Assembly (NCBI GenBank): GCA_042088665.1
Contig: JBELMB010000039.1
Location: 1-36,373, forward strand
DNA length: 36,373 bases
Direction of reading: 5' to 3'
Source: JBELMB01 sp042088665
Lineage (GTDB): Bacteria; Pseudomonadota; Alphaproteobacteria; Rhodobacterales; Rhodobacteraceae
The notes beneath the pieces were generated by a model. The model ran no database searches and was not told the origin of the DNA. It saw only the letters and a list, made by a program, of their open reading frames with translations. Positions within the stretch are counted from its first letter, which is position 1. Every line of letters starts with the position of its first letter. Positions 16,260-24,845 of this stretch are shown here, piece by piece. A program made the position numbers and the translations under genes.

Positions 16260-16376
16260 ACAGGCGCCCGGCAAAGGCGCCCGGCACAGGCCCCAGACAC
16301 AGGCCCCAGACACAGGCCCCAGACACAGGCCCCAGACACAGGCCCCGGACACAGGCCCCAGACACAGGCACCCGGG
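16260..16376. repeat. Nine tandem 13-bp repeats between mcl1 and dapB
   Basis: Nine units start at 16260, 16273, 16286 and every 13 bp to 16364. The consensus of the middle six is ACAGGCCCCAGAC; the first two and the last are variants with GCCCGG. Since 13 is not a multiple of 3, translation cycles through frames, which creates long repetitive but meaningless ORFs. The rest of the 407-bp gap (16175-16581) shows no gene. Confidence 0.95.
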
Positions 16377-16581
16377 GTATCGCCCCGGACGCTTTTCCGG
16401 GACTGTGCCTTGATGGTCCGACCGAGTCAGGGAACCGCGGCCCAAGGCACCAAACCAGATCTTTGAGCCCCCCACTAGCCGCTGCAGGGGCACGCCCGGT
16501 GCCTGTGCATGGACAAAGCCTCAACCTACCCTGTCCCGGCAGGGTCCAAGACCCCGCCTTTTCGGCGCAATGATCCGCGCC

Positions 16582-17394
16582 TCAGTTCAGCCCAAGCACG
16601 TCCAGCATGTCATAGGCCCCCGGCGCCTTGCCCTGCCCCCAGATCGCCGCCTTCAGCGCGCCGCGGGCAAACAGCGCCCGGTCTGACGCGATATGCTTGA
16701 TCGTGATACGCTCTCCCGGTGCGGCAAAGATCACTTCGTGCTCTCCCACCACATCGCCGCCGCGAATGGCGTGAAACCCGATGTCGCCGCGCTTGCGTGC
16801 GCCGGTGATGCCGTCGCGCCCACGGTCGGACACCTCGGCCAGCGTCACACCGCGGCCCTCTGCCGCCGCGTCGCCCAGCATCAGGGCCGTGCCGGAGGGT
16901 GCATCGACCTTGTGATGGTGATGCGACTCGACGATCTCGATGTCCCAATCCGCATCCAGCGCCGCCGCCACCTGCTTGGTCACTTGCGTCAGCAGGTTCA
17001 CGCCAAGGCTCATGTTGCCCGCGCGCACCACCACCGCGTGTCGCGCGGCCCGGTCAATCGCGGCAATGTCCTCATCGCTCAGTCCGGTGGTGCCGATCAC
17101 ATGCACCGCCCGCGCCTGTGCCGCCAGCTCGGCAAAGCGCACCGTGGCCGCGGGCGCGGTAAAATCGATCACCGCCTGCGCCCGGGCAAAGGCCTCCAGC
17201 GGATCGCTTTCGACCATGACCCCGGTCGCCGTGCCGCCCATGCAGGTGCCCAGATCCTGCCCGAGCCAGTCATGGCCCTCGCGCTCCAGCGCACCCACCA
17301 GTTTCAACTGCGCGTGGGCCGTGATTTCCCGCACCAGCATCTGGCCCATGCGGCCTGAAACACCCGTCACCACCACACCGAACTGCTCTGACAT
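16582..17394 (-). CDS. dapB: 4-hydroxy-tetrahydrodipicolinate reductase
   Basis: DapB of 270 residues, normal length. It reduces hydroxytetrahydrodipicolinate with NAD(P)H in the lysine and diaminopimelate pathway. The nucleotide-binding motif is GVSGRMG (11-17). The catalytic signature SHHHHKVDAPSGTAL is at about 157-171, with the acid-base His and the substrate-binding Lys162. The N-terminal frame is open to 17457, but the ATG at 17394 (MSEQFGVVVTG) has GGAGAGAAG upstream. It is divergent from rbfA with 123 bp between. A hairpin around ACCCTG/CAGGGT lies downstream, without a clear T-run. Confidence 0.95.
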   Translation of the reverse strand: MSEQFGVVVTGVSGRMGQMLVREITAHAQLKLVGALEREGHDWLGQDLGTCMGGTATGVMVESDPLEAFARAQAVIDFTAPAATVRFAELAAQARAVHVIGTTGLSDEDIAAIDRAARHAVVVRAGNMSLGVNLLTQVTKQVAAALDADWDIEIVESHHHHKVDAPSGTALMLGDAAAEGRGVTLAEVSDRGRDGITGARKRGDIGFHAIRGGDVVGEHEVIFAAPGERITIKHIASDRALFARGALKAAIWGQGKAPGAYDMLDVLGLN

Positions 17395-17517
17395 CTCTTC
17401 TCTCCCTGCGATCCGCGCCACCATGTGCAGCGACCCCTTGCGGCGGGTCCTGCTCAAGGCCGCTTAGCGCACTCGGGCCCGCTTGGCAAAGCGCGGCCAA
17501 AGCCTTACGTCTGAAGC

Positions 17518-17913
17518 ATGGCAAACAACAGATTCCACGATGGGCCCGGCCCCAGCCAACGGCAAAAGCGCGTTGGCGAACTCATCCGGCGGCAGCTGTC
17601 GGAGGTCTTGTCGCGCGGCGACGTGCATGACCCCGAGTTGAACCGGCTTTCGATCACCGTGGGCGAAGTGCGCGTGTCGCCCGACCTGAAGGTTGCCACC
17701 GCCTATGTGGTGCCCTTGGGCGGCAAGGGCGCAGGGGACATGTTCGCGCTGCTTGAGCGCAACAAAAGCGAGTTGCGGCGCGCGGTGTCCAAGGGACTGA
17801 CGCTGAAATACGCCCCGGATCTGCGCTTTCGCCTCGATGAGACATTTGACCACCTCGATGACACCCGCAGGCTGTTTTCCGATGATACCGTTCAGCGCGA
17901 CCTGGAGAACTGA
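17518..17913 (+). CDS. rbfA: 30S ribosome-binding factor RbfA
   Basis: RbfA of 131 residues, a single KH-like domain that binds the 30S subunit and assists late 16S rRNA maturation, important in cold adaptation. Recognisable parts are QRQKRVGELIRRQLSEVL near the N terminus, the strand ITVGEVRVSPDLKVATAYV, and the C-terminal LKYAPDLRFRLDETFD. The gene is usually near infB/truB, which are not in this window; in several Rhodobacteraceae it is next to dapB, as here. The following gene begins one base after its stop, so they are translationally coupled. Confidence 0.95.
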   Translation: MANNRFHDGPGPSQRQKRVGELIRRQLSEVLSRGDVHDPELNRLSITVGEVRVSPDLKVATAYVVPLGGKGAGDMFALLERNKSELRRAVSKGLTLKYAPDLRFRLDETFDHLDDTRRLFSDDTVQRDLEN

Positions 17914-17914
17914 G

Positions 17915-18667
17915 ATGCCCTGGCAGGCGGTCATGGGCCTTGTGGCGGTGATCGCTGCATGGATTGTCGCCAGCGGCGCCGAGGCCGTGACCTGCCGCAA
18001 CCTGACCCATGAAGGCAATCGTTATACCATCTGCGAAGTGGATGTGCGCCGCGAGCGTCTGCGCCTCTTTCGTGCCGATGACAGGGGCCAGCCCATCGGA
18101 CAGTTTCAGCGCCTTCAGTCGCTGCTGCGCAACAAGGGCGAACGGCTGGCCTTTGCCATGAACGGTGGCATGTACCACGAGGATCGCTCTCCCGTGGGCC
18201 ACTACATCGAGGATGGGCGCGAGGAAATGCGCGTGATCTCGAACCCGGGGCCGGGCAATTTCGGACTGCTGCCCAATGGCGTGCTCTGTATTGGCGCACA
18301 GCGGGCGCAGGTCGTCGAAACGCGCGCCTACCTCGCGCAAAAGCCGCGCTGCGATCATGCCACGCAATCGGGGCCGATGCTGGTGATCGACGGACGGCTG
18401 CATCCCCGGTTCCTGCCGGACAGCACGTCGCGCTTTATCCGCAACGGCGTCGGCACCAGTCCGGACGGCGGGCGCGCGGTCTTTGCCATTTCGCTCAACT
18501 CGGTGACGTTTCACGAGTTTGGCCGCCTCTTTCGCGATGTGCTGCGGTTGCCCAACGCGCTGTTTCTGGATGGCAATGTCTCGCGGCTCTACGCGCCGGA
18601 CATCGGTCGGTCCGATCTTGGTCGCCGCATGGGCCCGATCGTCGCGGTGACGGAACCTTTGAACTGA
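17915..18667 (+). CDS. Secreted phosphodiester glycosidase family protein (DUF2233)
   Basis: Protein of 250 residues with an N-terminal hydrophobic signal (about 5-24, ending SGAEA before VTCRN), so probably periplasmic. It contains the NAGPA/phosphodiester glycosidase fold: LAFAMNGGMYHEDRSPVG, then NFGLLPNGVLCI, SGPMLVIDGRLHP, FAISLNSVTFHEF and FLDGNVSRLY. The family removes sugar residues from phosphodiesters or glycans; the bacterial substrate is not established. The ATG at 17915 lies one base after the rbfA stop, with GGAG in the rbfA end as ribosome site. The frame opens earlier (17837) inside rbfA, but the signal peptide supports 17915. Confidence 0.87.
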   Translation: MPWQAVMGLVAVIAAWIVASGAEAVTCRNLTHEGNRYTICEVDVRRERLRLFRADDRGQPIGQFQRLQSLLRNKGERLAFAMNGGMYHEDRSPVGHYIEDGREEMRVISNPGPGNFGLLPNGVLCIGAQRAQVVETRAYLAQKPRCDHATQSGPMLVIDGRLHPRFLPDSTSRFIRNGVGTSPDGGRAVFAISLNSVTFHEFGRLFRDVLRLPNALFLDGNVSRLYAPDIGRSDLGRRMGPIVAVTEPLN

Positions 18668-18831
18668 ACCGGGTCGGGCGGTCTCTGTCAGCGCCCCGTT
18701 TGCAGGCGCGGCCCCCACGCGGCCGCCACTTGTCCACCGCATGTGCTGCACCGCCACCCAACGCGTCGCCGACATCCCGAACAGGTGCAGGGCGGGGACA
18801 CGGCAGCCGCCAAACGCACCGTCCGCCGTCG

Positions 18832-18851
18832 CCCGGGGTTGACCCCGGGCC
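18832..18851. repeat. Perfect 8-bp stem hairpin between glycosidase and pmbA-like genes
   Basis: GCCCGGGG (18832-18839) and CCCCGGGC (18844-18851) flank TTGA. The stem is strong but has no T-run, so it may be a dispersed palindromic element or a transcription-attenuating hairpin. It is the only structure I see in the 259-bp gap 18668-18926. Confidence 0.5.
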
Positions 18852-18926
18852 CTGCCCCGGCCCCACAATAGCTTGCACCCGGTCCCTGCCCGGCCTACCT
18901 CCAGACAAACCTTGAAGAGGCCAACC

Positions 18927-20273
18927 ATGTCCCCACCTCCTTCCGAGCTCACCCAAGCCCTCATCGCCGCCGCCCGAAAGGCCGGGGCCGATGCCGCCGA
19001 TGCCATCGCCATCTTTGGCCAGTCGCTGTCCATCGACGTGCGCCAGGGCACTCTGGAACAGGCCGAACGCGCCGAGGGCGCGGACATGGGCTTGCGGGTC
19101 TTCGTCGGGCAGCGCATGGCGATCACCTCCGCCTCTGACACCCGGCCAGAGACCATGGCCGCCATGGCCGAACGCGCCGTGGCCATGGCAAAGGAAGCCC
19201 CCGAGGACCCGTGGATCGGCCTCGCCTCTCAGGACCAACTGGCCCGGGACTGGGACATCGATGCACTCGAACTGGCGGATTCCACACCGGAACCGGCCCC
19301 CGCCACCCTGCAAGAAGACGCCCGGCGCGCCGAAGCCGCAGCGCTGGCCGTCGAAGGGATCTCGCAATCAGAAAGCGCCTCGGCGGGATACTGGGCGCAA
19401 GAGGTGGCTCTGGCCGCCAGCAACGGCTTCTCGGGCGGTTACCGGCGCACGGCCCGTTCCTGTTCCTGCGTCGCCATCGCGGGAACCGGGCTTGAGATGG
19501 AGCGCGACTACGACGGCGACAGCCGCACCTTTCAGGCCGACCTGCGCAGCCCCGAAGAGATCGGCGACACCGCCGCCCGCCGCACGCTGGATCGCATGGC
19601 CCCGCGACGCCCCAAAACCGGCGCATACCCGGTGATCTATGACGAACGCGTGTCTTCCTCGCTGATCGGGCATCTGATCATGGCCGCCAATGGCGGACAG
19701 ATCGCGCGCGGTGCCTCCTGGCTCATGGGGGCCTTGGGCGAAGAGCTTCTGCCCAGCAGCCTGTCCCTGATCGAAGACCCGCTGAAACCTCGCCGCGGCA
19801 GCACCCGTCCCTTCGACGCCGAAGGTCTGCCGACGCAGCGCCGCGCGGTGATCGAAAACGGCGTGCTGACAGGCTGGACGCTCGACCTTGCCAATGCGCG
19901 CAAGCTGGGGATGCAAAGCACCGGCAATGCGGCGCGCTCTGTTTCGGGTGGTGTGTCCCCCACCACCTGGAACCTTGAATTGACCCAGGGCGACCAGAGC
20001 CGCGCAGATCTCATCGCCGAAATGGGCACCGGCCTCGTCGTCACCTCGATGATCGGATCCACCATCAACCCCAACACCGGCGACTACTCTCGCGGCGCTG
20101 CGGGCTTTTGGGTGGAGAACGGCGAAATCGCCTACCCGGTCTCGGGTGTGACCATCGCGGGCAACCTGCGCCAGATGCTGCGCAGCCTGACCCCGGCGAA
20201 TGACGCCCGCCCCTGGCTCAGCCGCGTGGTGCCTTCGCTGCGCGTCGAAGGCCTCACCCTGGCGGGAGACTGA
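18927..20273 (+). CDS. pmbA: TldD/PmbA family protein (PmbA-like)
   Basis: Protein of 448 residues of the TldD/PmbA family. The N-terminal domain includes GADAADAIAIFGQSLSIDVRQG and DMGLRVFVGQRMAITSASD. The C-terminal half has the family motif NGGQIARGASWLMGALGEEL, then RRAVIENGVLTGWTLDLANARKLGM and GTGLVVTSMIGSTINPNTGDYSRGAAGFWVENGEI in consecutive parts. TldD/PmbA heterodimers are zinc proteases; the HExxxH site is in TldD, and PmbA, like this protein, lacks it. ATG at 18927 has AAGAGG upstream; the leading frame from 18873 is not family-like. The next gene starts 2 bp after its stop. Confidence 0.93.
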   Translation: MSPPPSELTQALIAAARKAGADAADAIAIFGQSLSIDVRQGTLEQAERAEGADMGLRVFVGQRMAITSASDTRPETMAAMAERAVAMAKEAPEDPWIGLASQDQLARDWDIDALELADSTPEPAPATLQEDARRAEAAALAVEGISQSESASAGYWAQEVALAASNGFSGGYRRTARSCSCVAIAGTGLEMERDYDGDSRTFQADLRSPEEIGDTAARRTLDRMAPRRPKTGAYPVIYDERVSSSLIGHLIMAANGGQIARGASWLMGALGEELLPSSLSLIEDPLKPRRGSTRPFDAEGLPTQRRAVIENGVLTGWTLDLANARKLGMQSTGNAARSVSGGVSPTTWNLELTQGDQSRADLIAEMGTGLVVTSMIGSTINPNTGDYSRGAAGFWVENGEIAYPVSGVTIAGNLRQMLRSLTPANDARPWLSRVVPSLRVEGLTLAGD

Positions 20274-20275
20274 CC

Positions 20276-21049
20276 TTGCCGGAAACGGACCTGACGCTGC
20301 TCATCGAGGCAGCGCATACCTCCGGGGAGATCGCCACCGGTTTTGTCGGCGGCGATCTCGGCGTCGAGCAGAAAGAAGACAACCTCGGCCCGGTCACAAA
20401 GGCCGACAAGGCGGTGAACGCCCACCTCGAGGACGTGCTGCGCGCCGCCCGCCCCGACTATGGCTGGCTGTCCGAGGAAAGCCCCGATGACGCAGATCGC
20501 CTGCAGGCCGAGCGGGTCTTTATCATCGATCCGATCGACGGCACCCGCGGCTTTATCGAGGGCGGGCGCAGCTGGTCCCATGTGCTCAGCGTCGTGCACA
20601 GGGGCCGGGTGGAAACCGCTGTCGTCTTCCTGCCCTTGCTGGACAAACTGTACGCCGCGCGCGTGGGACAGGGTGCGCGCTGCAATGGCCATCCCATCGC
20701 GGTTGGCCGGCGCAGCGATTTCGAAGGTGCCGAAGTGCTGGCCACCCGCGCCAGCCTCGAACATCACCATTGGCCCGGTGGCGCGCCCTTGGTGAAACGC
20801 AGCCACCGCCCCTCGCTGGCCTACCGACAGAGCCTTGTCGCCGAGGGACGCTTTGACGCCATGTTCACCTTTCGCCCGACCTGGGAATGGGACATCGCCG
20901 CAGGCGCGCTGATCCTCTCCGAGGCAGGTGCCCGGGTCAGCGACCAGCGCGGCGGTGCACTGCGGTTCAACGCCCCGCACCCGCAGACCGACGGTCTGGT
21001 GGCGGCAAACCCGGCGCTTCACGACGCACTCTTGCAACGCCTGCTGTGA
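20276..21049 (+). CDS. Inositol monophosphatase family protein (CysQ-like)
   Basis: Mg2+-dependent phosphatase of 257 residues. Motif A is DYGWLSEES (with the first Glu), motif B is VFIIDPIDGTRGFIEG (the DPxDGT metal site), and the C-terminal metal motif is WEWDIAAGALILSEAG. The enzyme could act on 3'-phosphoadenosine 5'-phosphate (CysQ) or inositol-1-phosphate; the TRGFIEG sequence after the DPIDGT core favours the CysQ-like branch, which I hold as tentative. The start is TTG at 20276, two bases after the pmbA stop, with GGGAG upstream, so translation is coupled. I see no in-frame ATG near the N terminus that would keep the fold. Confidence 0.88.
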   Translation: MPETDLTLLIEAAHTSGEIATGFVGGDLGVEQKEDNLGPVTKADKAVNAHLEDVLRAARPDYGWLSEESPDDADRLQAERVFIIDPIDGTRGFIEGGRSWSHVLSVVHRGRVETAVVFLPLLDKLYAARVGQGARCNGHPIAVGRRSDFEGAEVLATRASLEHHHWPGGAPLVKRSHRPSLAYRQSLVAEGRFDAMFTFRPTWEWDIAAGALILSEAGARVSDQRGGALRFNAPHPQTDGLVAANPALHDALLQRLL

Positions 21050-21095
21050 AGACAGGCAAGGCAATGCCGCCCCCGGGGCTGCGCTGCTGCGTCGC

Positions 21096-21123
21096 TTGAC
21101 CCGCTGCCCGCATCGGCTAGGGT
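21096..21123 (+). promoter_or_regulatory. Sigma-70-like promoter of the DUF4170-waaA-lpxK operon
   Basis: TTGACC (21096-21101) and TAGGGT (21118-21123) are separated by 16 bp. The -35 is near-consensus; the -10 is GC-rich as usual in this group. Expected start is near 21130, leaving a short leader before the ATG at 21164. Confidence 0.55.
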
Positions 21124-21163
21124 CGCCCCGACAACTGGCGTCTATCGAAAAGGAGCGGCCACC

Positions 21164-21394
21164 ATGCAACGCTTGCATCTCGTCTTTGGCGGCGAGCTGA
21201 CCGACCCGGGAAAGACCGTGTTCCGCGACGTATCCGATCTGGACGTGGTGGGGATCTTTCCCAGTCACCAGGAGGCCTACGACGCCTGGAAAGCCGCAGC
21301 GCAGCGCACGGTCGACAACGCCCACATGCGGTATTTCATCGCCGATCTCAGCAAGCTGCGCGAGGACGCGCCAACAGACGACAGCGCAGGCTGA
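21164..21394 (+). CDS. DUF4170 domain protein
   Basis: Small soluble protein of 76 residues matching DUF4170: an N-terminal LHLVFGGELTDP, then FRDVSDLDVVGIFP and AYDAWKAAAQRTVDNAHMRYFI. The function is unknown, but the gene is commonly found next to waaA and lpxK in alphaproteobacteria, suggesting a link to lipopolysaccharide synthesis or its control. It has AAAGGAG before the ATG and its own promoter-like sequence 40 bp upstream. waaA begins 6 bp after its stop. Confidence 0.87.
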   Translation: MQRLHLVFGGELTDPGKTVFRDVSDLDVVGIFPSHQEAYDAWKAAAQRTVDNAHMRYFIADLSKLREDAPTDDSAG

Positions 21395-21400
21395 CGATTC

Positions 21401-22615
21401 ATGTCCAGCGGCGGGTTATCGCTGAAGGCCTATCTGGCCACCACGCGCGGCCCTGTCGCGGTGCCCGTGGCGGCCTTGCCTCCACGCCCGCCGGGACCAC
21501 TGGTCTGGGGCTGGGCCGAGGGGCAGGAGCGCGGCGCCGCCCTTGCGAACCTTTGTGCACGGCTGCAGAACGCGCATCCCGACATCGCCGTGGGCCTGTC
21601 AGGCAGCGCCCGCGGGACCATCGGCATGCCGCATCTGCCCACCCCGCCAGAGCGATTGAGCGCCTGTCAGACTTTTGCCAACCACCTGCGTCCTGACGTG
21701 GTGCTTTGGGCCGGGCTCGAACTGGCGCCGGCGCTCTTGCACAGCCTGCACGAAACCGGTGCGCATATGATTGCCGTCGATCTCGACGATGCGCCGCCCG
21801 TCGTCCCGCACGCACCGCGGTTCCTGCCCGACCCGGCGCCTGCGACGCTGGCCATGTTCAGCAGCCTCTATGCCACCAGCGAAGCCGCGGCGCGGCGCTT
21901 GCGGCGGCAGAACCTCGATGGCACGCGGGTTCAGGCCAGCGCGCCCCTGCTGGAAACCCAACTTCCATTGGTCTGTTCCGACACCCTGCACGAAGAGATG
22001 GCAGGCATCCTCGCCGGGCGGCCTGTCTGGCTCGCCGCACGCGTCAGCGCCGGGGAGGCCGCAAGCGTGCTTGCCGCCCACCGCAGCGCCGTGCGCCTCA
22101 ACCACCGCCTGTTGCTGATCCTCGCCCCGGAACGCCGGGACGAGGCCGACGCCATCGCCCGGACCGCCCGGGACACGCAATTGAGGCTGTGCGACTGGGA
22201 GGCCGGAGAGACGCCCGACGACAACACGCAGGTGCTGCTGACCGGCGGTCCGGACGAGCTTGGCCTTTGGTACAGGCTGGCGCCGCTGGCCTTCATCGGC
22301 CATTCGCTGAGCAGCGCGGGCAGCGGCAGCGGCGGGCGGGATCCGTTCGAGGCCGCGGCGCTTGGGACGGCGGTTTTGTACGGTCCCAATGTGGGCGCTC
22401 ATCTGACCGCCTACGCCCGGCTGGTAGAGGCCGGTGCGGCCCGGATCGTGCGCGACACGGATTCGCTGGCGGTCGCGGTTTCGCACCTCGTCGCCCCCGA
22501 TCAGGCCGCCAACATGGCGATGGCGGGCTGGGACGTGATGTCCTCCGGTGCGGATCTGGTGGACAGCGTGATTTCTGAAATTGCCAACAGGCTGGACGAA
22601 AGGGTCACGGCCTGA
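21401..22615 (+). CDS. waaA: 3-deoxy-D-manno-octulosonic acid transferase
   Basis: Glycosyltransferase of 404 residues with a GT-B fold that transfers Kdo from CMP-Kdo to the lipid A precursor at the inner membrane. The N-terminal domain has VWGWAEGQERGAALANL and RPDVVLWAGLELAPALLHSLHE. The C-terminal domain has LLTGGPDELGLWYRLAPLAFIGHSL, then SGGRDPFEAAALGTAVLYGPNV, the expected CMP-Kdo-binding region. It lacks the usual long N-terminal membrane segment and the family's GRGEP-type start is weak, so it belongs to a divergent Rhodobacteraceae branch. Position before lpxK supports the call. The stop TGA overlaps the lpxK ATG. Confidence 0.85.
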   Translation: MSSGGLSLKAYLATTRGPVAVPVAALPPRPPGPLVWGWAEGQERGAALANLCARLQNAHPDIAVGLSGSARGTIGMPHLPTPPERLSACQTFANHLRPDVVLWAGLELAPALLHSLHETGAHMIAVDLDDAPPVVPHAPRFLPDPAPATLAMFSSLYATSEAAARRLRRQNLDGTRVQASAPLLETQLPLVCSDTLHEEMAGILAGRPVWLAARVSAGEAASVLAAHRSAVRLNHRLLLILAPERRDEADAIARTARDTQLRLCDWEAGETPDDNTQVLLTGGPDELGLWYRLAPLAFIGHSLSSAGSGSGGRDPFEAAALGTAVLYGPNVGAHLTAYARLVEAGAARIVRDTDSLAVAVSHLVAPDQAANMAMAGWDVMSSGADLVDSVISEIANRLDERVTA

Positions 22616-23610
22616 TGCGCCCGCCGCAGTTCTGGTCGACACCGCCTGACGCACCTGCATGGCAGGCCCGGCTGCTGGCCCCGCTGGCGGCGCTGACCGC
22701 CCGTGCCACGGCGCGGCGCGTCGCCCGCCCCCCGGATTGTCGCCCTGCGATCCCCGTGATCTGCGTCGGCAATGTCAACGCGGGCGGCACGGGCAAGACC
22801 CCCACGGTCATCGCCCTTGTCGAGCGGCTGCAAGGCCGCGGATTGACCCCGCATGTGGTCTCACGCGGGTATGGAGGACGCGCCGAAGGCCCCCTGCAGG
22901 TCGATCCCCGCAGCCACAGCGCCGAAGACACCGGCGACGAGCCTCTGCTGCTGGCCGCCTTCACGCCCACATGGGTCGCCAAGGACCGCGCCGCCGGGGC
23001 CCGCGCTGCCGAGGCTGCCGGGGCCGATGTGCTGATCCTCGACGACGGGATGCAGAACCCGGCGGTGGCCAAGGACCTGACCGTCATCACGGTGGACGCG
23101 CATGTGGGCTTTGGCAACGGGCGCTGCCTGCCTGCGGGCCCCCTGCGCGAACCCTTGTCGGCGGGGCAGGCACGCGCCGACCTCGTGCTGTCCATCGGTC
23201 CACCCCCCGCGCAGGCCCGGTTTGCCAGCAGCTGGGGCCATGCCCTGCGTCTGCCGCATCTGACCGCTGCGTTGGAGCCGCTGCAAACCGGCATGGACTG
23301 GGAAGGACTGCCGACGCTCGCCTTTGCCGGGATCGGCCATCCGGAGAAGTTCTTTGCCACGCTGCGCGGCCTTGGCGCCACGCTCAAGAGCACTGTTGCG
23401 CTGGCCGATCACCAGCCGTTTACGACTGCCATCCTGACGCGTCTGGCGCAGGATGCCGCACAACAAGGTGCGCAATTGGTGACCACGGAAAAAGACGCCG
23501 TGCGCTTGCCGCCTGATTTTCGCCGCGCCGTGTTGACCCTGCCGGTCAGGCTGACATTCCACGACGCCACGCTGCTGGATGCCGCCCTGGACCGGCGGTT
23601 GCCCGCCTGA
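22615..23610 (+). CDS. lpxK: Tetraacyldisaccharide 4'-kinase
   Basis: LpxK of 331 residues, phosphorylating the 4' position of the lipid A disaccharide at the inner membrane. An N-terminal amphipathic/hydrophobic segment (APAWQARLLAPLAALTAR) leads into the P-loop VNAGGTGKTPTVIAL. Then come the Walker-B-like and catalytic DVLILDDGMQNP and the substrate site GFGNGRCLPAGPLREPL. The C-terminal domain has FAGIGHPEKFFATL and TTEKDAVRLP. ATG at 22615 overlaps the waaA stop (ATGA-type), so the genes are translationally coupled. It ends 9 bp before the convergent N-formylglutamate amidohydrolase. Confidence 0.95.
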   Translation: MRPPQFWSTPPDAPAWQARLLAPLAALTARATARRVARPPDCRPAIPVICVGNVNAGGTGKTPTVIALVERLQGRGLTPHVVSRGYGGRAEGPLQVDPRSHSAEDTGDEPLLLAAFTPTWVAKDRAAGARAAEAAGADVLILDDGMQNPAVAKDLTVITVDAHVGFGNGRCLPAGPLREPLSAGQARADLVLSIGPPPAQARFASSWGHALRLPHLTAALEPLQTGMDWEGLPTLAFAGIGHPEKFFATLRGLGATLKSTVALADHQPFTTAILTRLAQDAAQQGAQLVTTEKDAVRLPPDFRRAVLTLPVRLTFHDATLLDAALDRRLPA

Positions 23611-23619
23611 GCCGCCCGG

Positions 23620-24483
23620 CTATTCCGCCGCGAGCTGCGGCTGCTCCCGACGGCCAAGCGCGGCGATCTCGGCCACGATATCGCGCAGCGCGGCCCGCAG
23701 GGTGCTGAAGTTGGCGTTGGGACGAATGCGCTTTTCATCCATGTAAAGGGACCGATCGATCTCGATCTGGACCGCGTGCTGCCCCCATGAGGGCCGCCCG
23801 TAGTGCTGGGTCGTGAAGGCCCCCGCAAAGGGCGTGTTGCGCGCGACGACAAAGCCTGCCGCGGCAAAGGCCGCTTCGACGCGCTCAACGATATCCGGTG
23901 CTGCAGAGGCACCAAACCGGTCGCCGATCACGATCTCGGGGCGCGGCGCGCCCCCCCGGACGGCGCCTTCCAGCGCCTCGTGCGGCATGGAATGACAATC
24001 GATCAGGATAGCTTCGCCGAATTGCTGGTGCGCTTGCCGCAGAAGGGCATCCAGCTTTGCGTGGTAGGGCCGCCAGATCCGCGCGATTCGGCTGTCGACT
24101 TCGGCGCGGGGCAGCTTGCCCCGGTAGATCGCCCGGCCACCGGCCACGACACGCGGCACAACCCCCAGACCGGAGGCCACCCGCGGATTGTGCCCGGTGC
24201 GCCGCAGCCCTTCGATCAGCGCCGGGTCCAGTTCATCCGCCGCGCGGTTGAGATCGACATAGGCGCGCGGCGCCCCCGCACGCAGCAAAGGGGCCCCGAA
24301 CTGCGGAGCAGCATCAAACAGCCGATCGACATAAGCATCCTCGGATGTGCGAATCGCATGTTCGTCCAACACGGTGCTGCGCAGGAACGACCACGGATAG
24401 TCACGCCCCGAATGCGGCGAAGCAAACACCACCGAGGAGGTCAAAGCTTCGGGCAAATGCAGATGATAAGCGGTGTTGGGCAT
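23620..24483 (-). CDS. N-formylglutamate amidohydrolase family protein
   Basis: Protein of 287 residues of the HutG-type N-formylglutamate amidohydrolase family. Zinc-binding motifs are FASPHSGRDYP near the N terminus and LIDCHSMPHEA. ARNTPFAGAFTTQHYG and HAVQIEIDRSLYMDE are further conserved blocks. The enzyme class releases formate from N-formyl-L-glutamate in histidine degradation. No hut genes are nearby, so the true substrate could be another N-acyl amino acid. ATG at 24483 has AAGGAG upstream. Divergent from the tRNA-Val promoter. Confidence 0.92.
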   Translation of the reverse strand: MPNTAYHLHLPEALTSSVVFASPHSGRDYPWSFLRSTVLDEHAIRTSEDAYVDRLFDAAPQFGAPLLRAGAPRAYVDLNRAADELDPALIEGLRRTGHNPRVASGLGVVPRVVAGGRAIYRGKLPRAEVDSRIARIWRPYHAKLDALLRQAHQQFGEAILIDCHSMPHEALEGAVRGGAPRPEIVIGDRFGASAAPDIVERVEAAFAAAGFVVARNTPFAGAFTTQHYGRPSWGQHAVQIEIDRSLYMDEKRIRPNANFSTLRAALRDIVAEIAALGRREQPQLAAE

Positions 24484-24535
24484 ATGCGCTCCTTCGAATG
24501 GAGCATAGCGCGTTTTTACCCTGCACCAAAAGCCC

Positions 24536-24564
24536 TTGATCCCTCTGAAGAACCCTTTTATAGA
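24536..24564 (+). promoter_or_regulatory. Sigma-70 promoter for tRNA-Val
   Basis: TTGATC (24536-24541) and TATAGA (24559-24564) are spaced exactly 17 bp, the best consensus-like promoter in the window. Transcription would start near 24571, about 90 bases before the tRNA, leaving a leader to be processed. Confidence 0.7.
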
Positions 24565-24661
24565 CCCTCCACCGGCGCGGACCTTCCGCGCCCGGTTCGT
24601 CTTTATCCCAAAGATGCGGGATGCGGCGAACGGGGCTAATCAAGGGGCGCAGCGGACATAG

Positions 24662-24736
24662 GGGTGATTAGCTCAGCGGTAGAGCACTTCGTTGACATCG
24701 AAGGGGTCACTGGTTCAATCCCAGTATCGCCCACCA
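24662..24736 (+). tRNA. tRNA-Val (anticodon GAC)
   Basis: A 75-base cloverleaf with encoded CCA. Acceptor stem GGGTGAT pairs with ATCGCCC (one G-U). The D arm is GCTC...GAGC, the anticodon arm CTTCG-TTGACAT-CGAAG with anticodon GAC, and the T arm ACTGG-TTCAATC-CCAGT. It reads GUC and GUU valine codons. A consensus-like promoter lies about 100 bp upstream; rpmJ follows. Confidence 0.97.
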
Positions 24737-24845
24737 TGTTTCATACTCCGGATCACGGGGCGCGTCGCTCAGGGCGGCGTGTTTGGTGTTTCAGAGACGT
24801 TTTAGGAAAGGCGCCCGGGCGCCGCGAATGACGAAGGAGAGACCC

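Noticed and set aside
16260..16376. CRISPR array
   Set aside because: Units are contiguous 13-mers without spacers and no cas genes are present.
15653..16524. Long minus-strand ORFs with a repeating Gly/Leu/Cys/Pro/Val pattern across the 13-bp array and into mcl1
   Set aside because: They are by-products of a 13-bp repeat without stops and antisense to mcl1; no ribosome site and no family resemblance.
18832..18851. Hairpin as a Rho-independent terminator of the glycosidase gene
   Set aside because: The stem is strong but no T-run follows on either strand; kept only as a palindromic element.
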